Counted from the first letter of the stretch, positions 1 to 9,532 are shown. The stretch is DNA of 64,000 bases from Acinetobacter lwoffii (GCF_029024105.1 NZ_CP118963.1:1736001-1800000), one strand, 5' to 3'. A program made the numbers and translations. Notes: generated from the sequence alone by a model not told the origin.

Positions 1-1158
1 GGGCTATCGGTGGTGAATGTCGGTGAAGCCTATACCGTATTTGGTCAAATCGTGATTATGTTTTTGTTGCAATGCGGCGGCTTGGGTTTTATGACCTTTG
101 CCATTCTGGCAGTGATGAGTCTGGCACCGCAACTGGGGCTAAAACAACAAGTCATGGCACAGGAGTCCATTGGACAAACTAGTCTGAAAAAAGTCAGTTT
201 TACCATTAAAGCCGTGTTTTTATATTCTCTATTCTTTGAAGCGATCGGCACGCTGATTCTGACCTTGTCCTGGCTTAAAGAATATCAATTCACTGATGCA
301 TTATTTTATGCAGCCTTTTATAGTGTCTCCGCTTTTAATAATGGTGGATTTTCACTATTTCCAAATAGCTTGATGAGTTTTTCAGGGCAATATCTGATTA
401 CCTTTACCATCAGTATGTTGTATATCATTGGCGGTATCGGTTTTCTGGTGCTGATGGACGTCAAAGAACATAAGCGCTGGCGTAAGTTGAGTACCAACAG
501 CAAGCTAATCCTCTCAACGATTCTGGGTCTGAACCTAAGTGCTTTTATCGTACTTTGGCTACTAGAGGCTTCCAATCCACACACCTTGGGTCTCATGAGT
601 TTGGGCGATCAGGCCGTGAATGCCTGGTTCCATGCCACCGTTCCCCGCTCTTCAGGTTTTAATAGCTTGCCAATGGAACAAATGAGCGATGCATCCAGTC
701 TCGTTACCATGCTGCTCATGTTTATCGGGGGCGGCTCCTTAAGTACGGCGGGCGGCATTAAGGTCGGTACGTTTATTATTGTGGTCATCAGCGTAATCAG
801 TTTTTTAAGACGCGAAGATGAGATCCGGCTGTTTAATCACTCTATTCCTGAAAAAACTACGTTTAAAGCATTGGCCGTCGTGTGTATTACTGCAGCATTG
901 ATCATGATGGGTTTTATGAGCTTATTAATCCTGGAACCTGAGCAGGATTTTCTGGATCTGTTGTTTGAAGCCGTGTCTGCGGCCTGTACCGTCGGTTTGT
1001 CCCGAGGGGTAACAGAGGAACTACAACCTGCCAGTTTGATTATTCTAATGCTGTTAATGTTCGCAGGGCGTCTAGGGCCACTGACGCTTGCTTATTTTAT
1101 TGCGACTCCGAAAAAGAGTCGTCTCAAACATCCGCCTTCAGAAATCCAGATTGGCTAA
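1..1158 (+). CDS. TrkH/KtrB-family potassium uptake subunit, 5' end outside window
   Basis: Membrane-embedded K+ channel subunit of the Trk/Ktr superfamily, which imports potassium together with a cytoplasmic nucleotide-binding TrkA/KtrA partner. The reading frame is open to the window edge, and the first visible residues (GLSVVNVGEAYT) resemble the first selectivity-filter loop of KtrB, so the true start lies upstream. Several hydrophobic helices follow, with pore-loop-like segments such as SAFNNGGFSLF, a hinge-like GGGSLSTAGGIKVGTF region and a last filter-like SAACTVGLSRG. The 3' end (LGPLTLAYF) is typical of KtrB. A strong terminator follows 10 bases after the stop. The regulatory partner gene is not visible and may lie to the left. 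Confidence 0.87.
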   Translation, partial: GLSVVNVGEAYTVFGQIVIMFLLQCGGLGFMTFAILAVMSLAPQLGLKQQVMAQESIGQTSLKKVSFTIKAVFLYSLFFEAIGTLILTLSWLKEYQFTDALFYAAFYSVSAFNNGGFSLFPNSLMSFSGQYLITFTISMLYIIGGIGFLVLMDVKEHKRWRKLSTNSKLILSTILGLNLSAFIVLWLLEASNPHTLGLMSLGDQAVNAWFHATVPRSSGFNSLPMEQMSDASSLVTMLLMFIGGGSLSTAGGIKVGTFIIVVISVISFLRREDEIRLFNHSIPEKTTFKALAVVCITAALIMMGFMSLLILEPEQDFLDLLFEAVSAACTVGLSRGVTEELQPASLIILMLLMFAGRLGPLTLAYFIATPKKSRLKHPPSEIQIG

Positions 1159-1168
1159 TCTATCTATA

Positions 1169-1196
1169 AAAAAACCATGCAGCGGCATGGTTTTTT
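1169..1196. terminator. Bidirectional intrinsic terminator between ktrB-like gene and pldA
   Basis: A 12-bp perfect stem (AAAAAACCATGC / GCATGGTTTTTT) with the loop AGCG has A and T runs on both sides. It can therefore terminate the plus-strand potassium gene and the convergent minus-strand pldA gene. Confidence 0.85.
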
Positions 1197-1228
1197 ATTT
1201 TCATTCCAAGATGTTTAAAGTTGGAATC

Positions 1229-2368
1229 CTAGAACCAGTTCATCAAGGAAACACCTAAACCGACATACGTGGCACGATGGTTATAATCAATCAGGCTTTC
1301 TCCGTAACCATCAAAAAGCTGGAATTGGCCACGCAAACGCCCACTGATCGGGAATGACCAGTCGAACTGTACCGCTCCACGGTTTTCATCTCCACCTTTT
1401 AAGGTATGTCGTAGCATCAATGAAAAATCATGCTCCTTATAACGATAAAATGCGGTCATGTCTCCACGGCCAATATAGTTCTTGATCTCTGGATTGTTAT
1501 CGTCTTCTCGCTTCTCTTCAAAGCGATACCAAGGACGAACCATCAAGGCAAAATTGTCTTTTTCAAAACCAAGATTCAGCATCACCCGATTCCAGCTACG
1601 TGATAACGGATCAGAACGACCATTGGACTGATGATTGATGGTCAATCCCAACATACGCCAATTCAGACCCAAAAGATCATAATTGGTACGGAAAATCAAA
1701 CTGGCTTCGGGTTCATAGTTGGTCTCACGAAACGGACGTGATTCTTCCGAGTTATACACCTGCCAACGCGAAGACTGAGTATAACCAAGCCAGAGATCGC
1801 CATTATCTCCCAAGATATTTTCAACCGCCTTGGTCTTTAAAGACAGTTGAAACTTAGCTTCAGTTGAGGTGAGATTCTGTTTCTCTGTCTCTATATTGTT
1901 GGGATTTTCACTCTCGGGTAATTCATTCTTGTTTGATGTCCAGAAACCTGGCATCAAATACACCGGCTGATAAGAACGAATGTTCCAGGTGCCTAATTTA
2001 CTTTCCGGAGAGAGTTCCCAGCGGCTATCCAGCAAAGACAGATTCGGCGTCAGCTTTGATCCTTCAGAAGCGTAAATATTGGAAACAGTCTGACCAATTT
2101 TCGCTTTTAAATTGTCGGGTTCAGGCGCAATTTCTGCTGCTGCACGACGTTCAGAAACGATTGCAGGCTTATCAGTAACCGGAATTTTAAATAAAGTATC
2201 ATAACAGGCCAGACGCTCTGCACTAATTTCCAGTGCAGCACAGGCTTCAGCCGTTGCCGGCGTGGGACTGTTGACTACTGTTTCTTCCGCATTCACTTGC
2301 GTCCCAACTGCACAGCCCAGCAACACGCTCAGCTGTAGAGTTGAGCGCTTAAACGAATTAAGCGCCAT
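1229..2368 (-). CDS. pldA: Outer membrane phospholipase A (OMPLA)
   Basis: Beta-barrel phospholipase that hydrolyses phospholipids misplaced in the outer leaflet of the outer membrane. A signal peptide (residues 1-27, cleavage after VNA) is followed by an N-terminal extension of about 90 residues containing two cysteines (C43, C55; spacing ALEISAERLAC). The barrel then starts around IRSYQPVYLMP. The OMPLA active-site signature NHQSNGRSDPLSRSWNR is intact: H246, S248 and N260 correspond to the catalytic His, Ser and Asn. The chain ends in phenylalanine, as expected for BAM-inserted barrels. At 379 residues it is longer than E. coli PldA (about 289) because of the N-terminal extension. It lies between convergent ktrB and the upstream M16C peptidase, 20 bases from the latter's stop. 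Confidence 0.95.
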   Translation of the reverse strand: MALNSFKRSTLQLSVLLGCAVGTQVNAEETVVNSPTPATAEACAALEISAERLACYDTLFKIPVTDKPAIVSERRAAAEIAPEPDNLKAKIGQTVSNIYASEGSKLTPNLSLLDSRWELSPESKLGTWNIRSYQPVYLMPGFWTSNKNELPESENPNNIETEKQNLTSTEAKFQLSLKTKAVENILGDNGDLWLGYTQSSRWQVYNSEESRPFRETNYEPEASLIFRTNYDLLGLNWRMLGLTINHQSNGRSDPLSRSWNRVMLNLGFEKDNFALMVRPWYRFEEKREDDNNPEIKNYIGRGDMTAFYRYKEHDFSLMLRHTLKGGDENRGAVQFDWSFPISGRLRGQFQLFDGYGESLIDYNHRATYVGLGVSLMNWF

Positions 2369-2389
2369 CCCTTATCCTCTTTTTTTTAT

Positions 2390-5329
2390 TTATAGAACTT
2401 GTTGAATTACAAAACCAAGCTGCTCCAGCATTTCACGTTTTGCCACTGGTGCCACAACGGCTTTCGTCGCCTGCTGCTCGACCAGATAGGTCTGTGCAAC
2501 ACGCTGCAAATCATCCAGTGTGACATTCAATAAACGTTCACGTAATTTTTTACGGAACGCTGGCGTACGTTGATGCAAGTAGGAATAACATGCAGTAATG
2601 GCTTCGCCTGCCGGTGAGCCTGGTTTATCCATACTGGCAATCAGCCCCAGAATGGCTTCTTCCAGTTGATGCGGCTGTTGTGGTGCATTGAGTAACCACT
2701 GAATACTCGCATCAAAATCCTGGAAGGTTTCTGCCAGACGTGGGTCACGGTAGCTGTAGAAACGGAACGAACAGGCATTGCCGTCATAGCTCGCACCACC
2801 ACCATAGGCACCGCCTTTTTCACGAATGGCGCTGTGCAGGAAGCCATTACGCAAATAACCCGCTAGTACCATCAAGGCAGCAGCATCAGGGTGTGAGACT
2901 TCAACTGCCGGATAAGCAGCCGCACAGAATTGGACATTGGCTTGAATCAACCAGGCTTCGTGCTGATCATGGGTTACTTTTTCGACTTGAGTCAATGCAA
3001 CCGGTGCTGGATCAACAGCAAGTTTGTCCCAGACATTCTGAATTTCTTCGATCAGATGCTCAGACTGCGGCTCTTCACAGACTAACAGGAATTGCTTTGG
3101 TGCTTGCAACAAGACCCGATGAATCCGTTTTAATTCATCAATCAGCAGATCATATTCAGCCGGATCTTTTTCGATCTTAGACACCAGCTCGATCAGCCAG
3201 TTCAATGCACCCAAACCGGTATTGTGATAATCACGCAAAGCCAATGCACTATGCTGACGTGAAGCCGTTTGCATTGCATAGCTATGTCCAGAACCAGAAA
3301 TACGTGACTGCCAGCGCGTTTTACGCTGTTGTAACAGTTCAACAATACGGTCTTTCTCATCAAAACGAAGCTGTTCAAAACCGATCTTTAACAGACGAAT
3401 TGCATCCAGATGATTCACCAAAGATTTGGTGGTCAACGTCAACCAGGCAGTAATTTTGTTTTTGTCATCGACTTTAGAACGCAAAGATGCGCCCATGCCC
3501 AGACCGCCACTTACCGCTGTTTGCAGTTGCTGGAACTCAAGATAATCATACTCACCCGCACCAACTTCACCCATCAGGATCGACAGCAGGTTAAAGTAAG
3601 GCGACTGCACCACTTCATCCGGAATATTGACCAGAACCTGTTGATAATAAATCCCATTGGTGCCGGCATGATACAGGTTCAACGGCGTATCAACACGGTT
3701 ACAGATAATCTCACGCAACTGGCCTTGAACAATTTGCAATTCCGCAGGGACATCTTCCAGACCGACTTTCGGCAATAAGTTCAAGTCATCCGGCGTGTCC
3801 TGACGAACATTCAATGCTTCAGTCTGGGCAATAATTTCAGCTTTTTGTTCTTCAGTCAGATTCTTTCCAATTTCGGCTAGACGCGCTTTTTCATCAGCCG
3901 CTTCTTTGGCAGATTTGGTCGCATCGGGAACCAGTGTCAGTTGGACACGATGTGGGTTATCCAGCAGATGCTCTTTGATCAGATTGGAAAGCCACATCGG
4001 ATCTTGCAGCTCTTCCTTAACTGCGGCAATCGCAGAATCCACATCCCAAACTTCAACCGGATCACGGTGATGAATCGCGCTGCCCAGACCGCTCAGAATC
4101 AGGCTCAAACCATACGGCGTACCATCACCATTGATTTCACGCTGATGCAATTCAATTTGATGCAGGATCGCATCGACCATGTTCTGATCAACCGGTTTAG
4201 AGGCAACATCTTCTAGAACCTTAAACACACCATTTTTAAATTCTTCTGCATGTTCAGGATTTGAACCCTGCACCGCACAGTAGAAAGTCATTTCAAAATT
4301 AGAATCATCCACGCCCATGAATGGACCTGTTGCATCTGCATAACCACACGTTTCCAGATAATGACGCAGTGGTGATGCTGAATCTTCAAGCAGAATCCCT
4401 TCAACTAAACGCATGCCCAAACGCAGTTTAATGTCACTAGCTTCCGGCAATAACCATGACAGCACATGATAGGTCTTGTCCTGTAGATCTTCGGCATCGA
4501 CCGCATAGCTGTCGGTAACCGTCAATGGTGCAGTCAAACGGGTTTCAGGTGTTGGATACAGCGTCTGACCTTTTTCAAATTTGGATAATGCCAGATGTTC
4601 AAACTGCTCTTGCAATTCAAATGCTGTTTTATTGCCAAAGGTCATGAAGACTGCATTACTTGGATGGTAATGTGACTTATAGAAATCTACTAACTCTTGG
4701 TAAGTCAGGTCAGGAATATCTTTAGGATCACCACCAGAATTATAATGATAGGTGGTATGCGGATATAAATGATGCGCCAGCGTGTGATACAGCTGGTCTG
4801 AAGGCGAACTCATCGCACCTTTCATTTCATTAAAAACTACGCCTTTATAGACAGGCTCGCCATTTTCCAGCTCAATGCGAATGCCTTCCTGGGCAAAATC
4901 CAATGGATTCAGGTTCGCAGCAAATGCTGCATCCATATACACTTCGAGCAGGTTCTGGAAATCTTTACTATTTTGGGTCGCAAATGGATACGCAGTCCAG
5001 TCAGCCGCAGTAAAGGCATTCATGAAAGTATTCAATGAACGGCGAATCATCAGGAAGAATGGATCACGCACCGGGAATTTTTCTGAACCACACAGCGCAG
5101 TATGTTCCAGAATATGGGCTTCGCCTTTAGAATCCATCGGCTGGGTACGAAACGCCACCAGAAAGACATTTTCGTCGTGATTGGTCGCCAGATGATAATG
5201 CGTGGCGCCAGTCACTTTATGTTTATATTCAGACACGAAAATGTCTAAAGCTTCAACATGTTGTTGACGTACCAACTGAAACGCAGGATGTACAGTTTGA
5301 GAAATGGTTTCAGTGACATCTACAGTCAT
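2390..5329 (-). CDS. M16C family zinc metallopeptidase (presequence protease-like)
   Basis: A 979-residue pitrilysin-type peptidase of the PreP/insulinase-associated M16C subfamily, which degrades short unfolded peptides in a closing chamber. The inverted zinc motif HxxEH is present (HILEHTALCGSEKFPVRDPFF, near residue 85), and the more distal glutamate region (GVVFNEMKGAMSSP) is also recognisable. The C-terminal half carries the second M16 pair with REKGGAYGGGASYDG. The frame extends 13 codons further upstream, but the ATG at 5329 is preferred because TTAGGAGATCGC puts a good ribosome binding site just before it. No signal peptide is seen, so a cytoplasmic location is likely. It is transcribed toward pldA. 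Confidence 0.93.
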   Translation of the reverse strand: MTVDVTETISQTVHPAFQLVRQQHVEALDIFVSEYKHKVTGATHYHLATNHDENVFLVAFRTQPMDSKGEAHILEHTALCGSEKFPVRDPFFLMIRRSLNTFMNAFTAADWTAYPFATQNSKDFQNLLEVYMDAAFAANLNPLDFAQEGIRIELENGEPVYKGVVFNEMKGAMSSPSDQLYHTLAHHLYPHTTYHYNSGGDPKDIPDLTYQELVDFYKSHYHPSNAVFMTFGNKTAFELQEQFEHLALSKFEKGQTLYPTPETRLTAPLTVTDSYAVDAEDLQDKTYHVLSWLLPEASDIKLRLGMRLVEGILLEDSASPLRHYLETCGYADATGPFMGVDDSNFEMTFYCAVQGSNPEHAEEFKNGVFKVLEDVASKPVDQNMVDAILHQIELHQREINGDGTPYGLSLILSGLGSAIHHRDPVEVWDVDSAIAAVKEELQDPMWLSNLIKEHLLDNPHRVQLTLVPDATKSAKEAADEKARLAEIGKNLTEEQKAEIIAQTEALNVRQDTPDDLNLLPKVGLEDVPAELQIVQGQLREIICNRVDTPLNLYHAGTNGIYYQQVLVNIPDEVVQSPYFNLLSILMGEVGAGEYDYLEFQQLQTAVSGGLGMGASLRSKVDDKNKITAWLTLTTKSLVNHLDAIRLLKIGFEQLRFDEKDRIVELLQQRKTRWQSRISGSGHSYAMQTASRQHSALALRDYHNTGLGALNWLIELVSKIEKDPAEYDLLIDELKRIHRVLLQAPKQFLLVCEEPQSEHLIEEIQNVWDKLAVDPAPVALTQVEKVTHDQHEAWLIQANVQFCAAAYPAVEVSHPDAAALMVLAGYLRNGFLHSAIREKGGAYGGGASYDGNACSFRFYSYRDPRLAETFQDFDASIQWLLNAPQQPHQLEEAILGLIASMDKPGSPAGEAITACYSYLHQRTPAFRKKLRERLLNVTLDDLQRVAQTYLVEQQATKAVVAPVAKREMLEQLGFVIQQVL

Positions 5330-5494
5330 GCGATCTCCTAATGCTTTAATTAAAATAACTAAGCGCATTATAGCTTTAGTTGTTTGAATTATTCACGTTG
5401 AAAACCGAGGATTTTGATCGAATTAAGTAAACTTGATCATTTGAAAATTAAATCATCAAATTTACTTCCTGCATCTAGATGAGTATTTACAAGC

Positions 5495-5947
5495 TTAAGA
5501 AATCAGATATTTAAAATAGTTATAGCTTGGATTATTTTCTACAAATACATAATTCTGCTTTTGATAAAAACTGGCGGCCAGTCGGGTATCTGTTTGTAAG
5601 CATAAAGCCGAATAATGCGGACGTGCCAATTGCTCTAGGTAAGCCAAAAGCTGTTTGCCTACGCCATGCTGACGATATTTCGGATGCACATAAAAACGGC
5701 GTACACGACCAATGCGGTCTTCAATGCCGTTATCTCCCCATTGCTGGTTTAAGCCACCACAGCCAACCAGTTTCTTGCCATCATGCGCCACCACCAAATA
5801 TTCATTGGCGTGGCTAAAGCAGTTTTTCCCGGTGCGATATTCTTCTATTAACTTATCTACCAAATTATAGCCTTCTTTACGTGCCAGAGTTGCCAGTGTT
5901 TCGATCTGATCCGGGAGTTGTTCGGCTGTTACAATTTTAATATTCAT
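5495..5947 (-). CDS. GNAT family N-acetyltransferase
   Basis: A 150-residue acetyl-CoA-dependent N-acyltransferase of the GNAT superfamily. The acetyl-CoA pyrophosphate loop (motif A) is visible as RRFYVHPKYRQHGVGKQLL, followed by LEQLARPHYSALCLQTDTRLAASFYQKQNYVFVE, a typical motif-B beta-alpha ending. The length is normal for a single-domain GNAT protein. The substrate cannot be inferred. The gene stands alone between the M16C peptidase and a divergent PfkB kinase. No strong ribosome binding site is visible before the ATG. Confidence 0.9.
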   Translation of the reverse strand: MNIKIVTAEQLPDQIETLATLARKEGYNLVDKLIEEYRTGKNCFSHANEYLVVAHDGKKLVGCGGLNQQWGDNGIEDRIGRVRRFYVHPKYRQHGVGKQLLAYLEQLARPHYSALCLQTDTRLAASFYQKQNYVFVENNPSYNYFKYLIS

Positions 5948-6223
5948 ATACGCACACTATTTGAAATTGTTGTGAAGAATCACTGTTGCCAAGCGACTTA
6001 AAGTATCATGCCAGGAGCGATATCTCTTTATAAATAAAATGTGATCCTTAAATCAATGCTGCAGCACACCAGTGCACAAAAATAAGTCAGTTTTTAGACC
6101 AAAGATAGCTGCTGAACAAAATACAGCATTTTTGAAAAATATTTGAAAATGATTCAGCAAACTACAGCAATCCCAAGCAATCGTGTAAACTTAGGACTTT
6201 CATTTTTAATGTGATATTTGAAC
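5948..6223. other. Intergenic region between divergent GNAT and kinase genes
   Basis: A stretch of 276 bases between two divergent genes with no convincing ORF. It is AT-rich and must hold both promoters. I could not pick a single clear -35/-10 pair for either gene. Confidence 0.4.
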
Positions 6224-7228
6224 ATGGCAACTGTTGATCTTTTTGCGATTGGTAATGCGCTGATTGACCAAGAATTTAAAGTTTCTGATGACTTTTTAAC
6301 TGCACATCACTTGCAAAAAGGCACCATGCAACTTGCAGATGGTGAGACTCAGGCCACTCTTTATCAAAATCTTCAAGCGACTCAAGTGTATAAGGGTCAG
6401 GCTTCAGGCGGTTCAGCAGCCAACACTACCGTGGCATTTTCTGCGCTCGGTGGTTCTGCATTTTATGGCTGTCGTGTCGGAAATGACGAACTGGGGCACA
6501 TCTACCTGAAGGGTTTGAATGATGCAGGTATTAAGACCACCACCCAATCGATCAGTGAAGGCGTAACAGGGACATGTATGGTTCTGGTCAGCCCTGATTC
6601 TGAACGTACCATGCATACCTATCTGGGTATTACGGCCGAACTGACTGATCAACAAATTGATTTCAGCGCACTAAATAGCGCGAAATGGCTATATCTCGAA
6701 GGTTATTTATCAACTTCTGACACAGCACGTCATGCGGTACAACAAGCACGTGATATTGCCCGTGCCAATGGCGTTAAAATTGCCCTAACTTTATCTGATC
6801 CTGCCATGGTGCAATACGCGCGTGCCGGTTTGGATGAAATGATTGCAGATGGTGTAGACTTGCTGTTATGTAACCAGCAAGAAGCGCTGATGTATACAGA
6901 AACAGATAATCTTGAGGCAGCCCTGCTTAAATTAAAAACAATCAGTCAGCACGTTGTCATTACATTGTCAGCTGAAGGCGCACTGATTTCGGATTATCAA
7001 AATACATTTACTGTTCCTGGCCGTAAAGTGCCTGCAGTAGATGCCAACGGTGCCGGTGATGCTTTTGCCGGGGCTTTCCTGTACGGATTGAATGCTAATT
7101 TGGGTCTTCAAGCTGCGGCTGAACTGGCGATTCTCATTTCGAGCCAGGTGGTTTCACAATTTGGTCCACGCCTGGCAGTTGAAGACTATGCGGCATTATT
7201 ACAAGACTTTCAAAAGGAATGTGCTTAA
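6224..7228 (+). CDS. PfkB family carbohydrate/nucleoside kinase (adenosine kinase-like)
   Basis: A 334-residue ribokinase-fold kinase that phosphorylates a sugar or nucleoside hydroxyl with ATP. The N-terminal PfkB signature region QASGGSAANTTVAFSALGG binds substrate. The C-terminal signature AVDANGAGDAFAGAFLYGL contains the anion hole and the catalytic Asp (DANGAGD). The overall pattern is closest to the proteobacterial adenosine/ribokinase-like group annotated as adenosine kinase, but the substrate is not proven by sequence. The frame also allows a TTG two codons upstream; the ATG at 6224 is preferred. The stop overlaps the start of the downstream Rieske gene, so the two are probably co-transcribed. 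Confidence 0.9.
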   Translation: MATVDLFAIGNALIDQEFKVSDDFLTAHHLQKGTMQLADGETQATLYQNLQATQVYKGQASGGSAANTTVAFSALGGSAFYGCRVGNDELGHIYLKGLNDAGIKTTTQSISEGVTGTCMVLVSPDSERTMHTYLGITAELTDQQIDFSALNSAKWLYLEGYLSTSDTARHAVQQARDIARANGVKIALTLSDPAMVQYARAGLDEMIADGVDLLLCNQQEALMYTETDNLEAALLKLKTISQHVVITLSAEGALISDYQNTFTVPGRKVPAVDANGAGDAFAGAFLYGLNANLGLQAAAELAILISSQVVSQFGPRLAVEDYAALLQDFQKECA

Positions 7229-7551
7229 TGTTTAAAATTTGCATGACCGAAGACGTTCCAGAACGCGAAGCACGCTCTTTTGAGCTTCCCGATGGAGATA
7301 ATATCTTTATCACACAGCGTGACGGTGCCTTCTATGCCTATCAAAACCTGTGTCCGCATTTGCAGGTCGAACTGGAATTTCTGGAAAACCAGTTTCTGGA
7401 TCGCGATCAGGAATTTATTGAATGCTCCACGCATGGCGCCTTGTTTCTGGTAGAAAGCGGTGAATGCATTTCTGGGCCTTGCCAAGGTCAAGCACTTGAA
7501 AAAGTAGAGATTACCGTGCATTCTGATGGTGGAATTTACCTCTCAGAATAA
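7228..7551 (+). CDS. Rieske [2Fe-2S] domain protein
   Basis: A 107-residue single-domain Rieske ferredoxin-like protein. The cluster ligands are intact as C42-x-H44 (LCPHLQVELE) and C66-x-x-H69 (ECSTHGALF), followed by the proline/glycine loop CISGPCQGQALEKVEI. Such small proteins act as electron-transfer partners of oxygenases or reductases, but no partner oxygenase is nearby. The ATG at 7228 shares its first base with the stop codon of the upstream kinase and has AAAGGA at a good distance. An in-frame ATG three codons upstream is less well placed. This is probable translational coupling with the kinase. Confidence 0.9.
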   Translation: MFKICMTEDVPEREARSFELPDGDNIFITQRDGAFYAYQNLCPHLQVELEFLENQFLDRDQEFIECSTHGALFLVESGECISGPCQGQALEKVEITVHSDGGIYLSE

Positions 7552-7570
7552 GACTAAAACGGACTTCACC

Positions 7571-8185
7571 ATGCCTGCATTTTTTCTAGACTATAACCTG
7601 ATGCCTTTTCATCTGAGTTTATTGGCGATTATTCTGTTCGGTGTGGTGAAAACCATTGGTTTCTATTTTGGACTCAGACCCAGCAAGTTTCTGCAAAAAA
7701 TTTCACCTTATGACTTTCAGCAGATGGATCTACTAAACGTCAAATTCTCCAAAACCTTGATTGTGTTTTTCTTCCTGATGAATTTTAGTTTTGCCGGCTA
7801 TGTTTTACAGTTCCTGATCTATTCTCAGGAATTTAAATTTCTGCCTGCTTATTACCTGATTATTCCGGCTTTAATCATTGCGACTTTTTTTACTATTTTT
7901 ATGATTCACTGTCTGGATCAGGTCATTCCACCTAAATATAAAAAGAACAATGTCAATTTACTTGGCCGTTTGGCGACAATTTCCAGTGGCAATGCCCGAC
8001 CCGGTTTTTCTGCTCAAGCGCGGGTGCGAGATGAGTATGGGCAACTGCATTATGTACAGGTAGAACCTGAGTTTGGTGAACTCGGTTTTCAGTCGCAGAT
8101 TATCCTGATTCGCATGAGAAAATCTCATTATGTTGCCAAGAAAATTTGTAAATCTAATCAGCTGTTCAGCATGAATCTAGATTAA
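7571..8185 (+). CDS. YqiJ-like inner membrane protein with C-terminal OB-fold domain
   Basis: A 204-residue membrane protein. Hydrophobic segments lie at about residues 12-32, 56-80 and 92-116 (ILFGVVKTIGFYFGL; LIVFFFLMNFSFAGYVLQFLI; YYLIIPALIIATFFTIFMI). They are followed by a soluble beta-rich tail beginning LLGRLATISSGNARPGFSAQARVRDEYG, which fits the OB-fold of YqiJ/NfeD-type proteins. In other bacteria such proteins sit beside a flotillin gene; none is seen here. The ATG at 7571 lies 20 bases after the Rieske stop. The frame stays open upstream across that stop, but no better start is seen. It probably ends the kinase-Rieske operon, since a terminator follows. Confidence 0.78.
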   Translation: MPAFFLDYNLMPFHLSLLAIILFGVVKTIGFYFGLRPSKFLQKISPYDFQQMDLLNVKFSKTLIVFFFLMNFSFAGYVLQFLIYSQEFKFLPAYYLIIPALIIATFFTIFMIHCLDQVIPPKYKKNNVNLLGRLATISSGNARPGFSAQARVRDEYGQLHYVQVEPEFGELGFQSQIILIRMRKSHYVAKKICKSNQLFSMNLD

Positions 8186-8209
8186 ATTCTAAATCATTTG
8201 ATAGTTATT

Positions 8210-8239
8210 AAAAAATCCCGACAGATATCGGGATTTTTT
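8210..8239. terminator. Bidirectional intrinsic terminator
   Basis: A perfect 12-bp stem (AAAAAATCCCGA / TCGGGATTTTTT) with a 6-base loop lies between convergent genes. It serves the YqiJ-like gene on plus and the YidB-like gene on minus. Confidence 0.85.
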
Positions 8240-8250
8240 AATGTCTATAT

Positions 8251-8922
8251 TTATTTTTTAAGAAGTCCTGAAACCATATTCAATACATTTTGAATATCAT
8301 TATTGGCTTCCTGCTTGCTGGTTTGCTCACCTTGTGGAGTAAGCGAATCAATAATCTGCGGCAAGACCTGTGAAATCGCACTATACACATCCTGCTTCGG
8401 TGCATGGGTTTGTTGTGCAACTGCTTCAACTTCCTGATCATCAAACAGGTTTTGCACCTGCTGCGGATCGACATTGGCATTTTCACCGGGGCCGGTCGAC
8501 ACCCAATCATCGACCTGGCTATTGAGCCCCTGTCCTTTTAGCTTGTCTAATGCACCCTGTAAACCGCCCTGTTTTTGAATCCAGGCCAGCACTAAAGGCA
8601 GTACTGCAATCAATAAGGTTTTACCAGTAGAACCACCCAATCCTGAACGAGGCTGAGCAGTACCTTGAGTACCACTACCACCGAACTGACTTATTACTGA
8701 ACCTAAAATTGCCCCCAGACCATTTTGTCGAGTCTGCTGGCCGGTTTGATTTTGCTGGTTTTGAGTATTTTGATTTTGCTGAGAATTTGACTGGTTTAAA
8801 TGCCCTAGCACAGACCCCAGGATATCTGCCAAGCCACCTTGTTGTGAGGACTTTTGCTGCGACTGCCCACCACCCAATGCCTGCTTTGCTAATATTTCCA
8901 CAATACTACTCAGGTTTGTCAT
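8251..8922 (-). CDS. DUF937 (YidB-like) protein
   Basis: A 223-residue protein of the DUF937/YidB family, whose function is not established. The N-terminal helix (SSIVEILAKQALGG) is followed by a Gln/Asn/Ser-rich linker (about residues 18-70, e.g. NQSNSQQNQNTQNQQNQTG) and a glycine-rich helix LGAILGSVISQFGG. Next comes a hydrophobic segment (KTLLIAVLPLVLAWIQKQGGL). The C-terminal part, DDWVSTGPGENANVDPQQVQ, is the hallmark of YidB. The linker is low complexity and likely disordered. The protein is soluble or peripheral, with no signal peptide. Confidence 0.85.
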   Translation of the reverse strand: MTNLSSIVEILAKQALGGGQSQQKSSQQGGLADILGSVLGHLNQSNSQQNQNTQNQQNQTGQQTRQNGLGAILGSVISQFGGSGTQGTAQPRSGLGGSTGKTLLIAVLPLVLAWIQKQGGLQGALDKLKGQGLNSQVDDWVSTGPGENANVDPQQVQNLFDDQEVEAVAQQTHAPKQDVYSAISQVLPQIIDSLTPQGEQTSKQEANNDIQNVLNMVSGLLKK

Positions 8923-9027
8923 GTCCTATATCCTATGTGCATCTTAATTACAGAATACGGCCTGCCCTCATATTGTCTAGGCAAGATTGTGTTAATATTT
9001 GCAATCTTGGTTAAGCAGGTTTTCGGT

Positions 9028-9498
9028 TTACCAGCGAAATTTATCCCAGTTTTCCGGCTTAGCCCAAAATTTGGAGTTAAACCAGTCTGGCACGTGCTTA
9101 TAGGTTAAAATATTAAACTGCCACAGCGCAAAATCGGCCTCATGTGTGGTCTTGTCAATCAGCTGGGTAAATCCTAAAGCTCTCAATAACTTTTCATTTT
9201 GCAGCCGGCTGATCACCACTAGCCGTTTGGCAAACAAATCACGTAATTTCACCAGAATTTGACTCATGATCTGTTCAGACAAATGTTCTGTTTCTGCAGT
9301 ATCCAGCATCACCACAGCCAAGTCATAACGTTGCTGAAAAGGCAGATTTAAAAAGTCAGATACGCTAAAATAGGACCATTGAATAGCTGGCTGAAACTGG
9401 ACTTGGCTCAAGTCCTGCCCAATACAAATAGCAGTATGAATTGGCTGTTCCTGTGCGAAATCGTCTAGCATTGAAGTAATGACATTCTGCTCAGCCAT
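9028..9498 (-). CDS. Conserved hypothetical protein (DUF6231-like)
   Basis: A 156-residue protein I take to be the small Acinetobacter/Pseudomonas family DUF6231; the assignment is from memory and unverified. The layout resembles a degenerate Rossmann methyltransferase fold: HTAICIGQDLSQVQ could be strand 1 and loop, RYDLAVVMLDTAE a strand-4 motif, and LVKLRDLFAKRLVVISRL the following helix and strand. No complete SAM motif (GxGxG) is visible, so catalysis is doubtful. The C-terminus is Trp- and Phe-rich (PDWFNSKFWAKPENWDKFRW). The gene is divergent from the DUF2797 gene, with 34 bases between the starts. Confidence 0.75.
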   Translation of the reverse strand: MAEQNVITSMLDDFAQEQPIHTAICIGQDLSQVQFQPAIQWSYFSVSDFLNLPFQQRYDLAVVMLDTAETEHLSEQIMSQILVKLRDLFAKRLVVISRLQNEKLLRALGFTQLIDKTTHEADFALWQFNILTYKHVPDWFNSKFWAKPENWDKFRW

Positions 9499-9532
9499 AA
9501 CTGCATCCTTATGATTTAAGTGAGTAATTTTT

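Noticed and set aside
2740..3180. Plus-strand frames inside the M16C peptidase gene
   Set aside because: They are antisense shadows with no domain pattern; the minus-strand peptidase explains the region fully.
9028..9498. SAM-dependent methyltransferase assignment for the DUF6231-like protein
   Set aside because: The fold pattern is suggestive, but no glycine-rich SAM loop is present.
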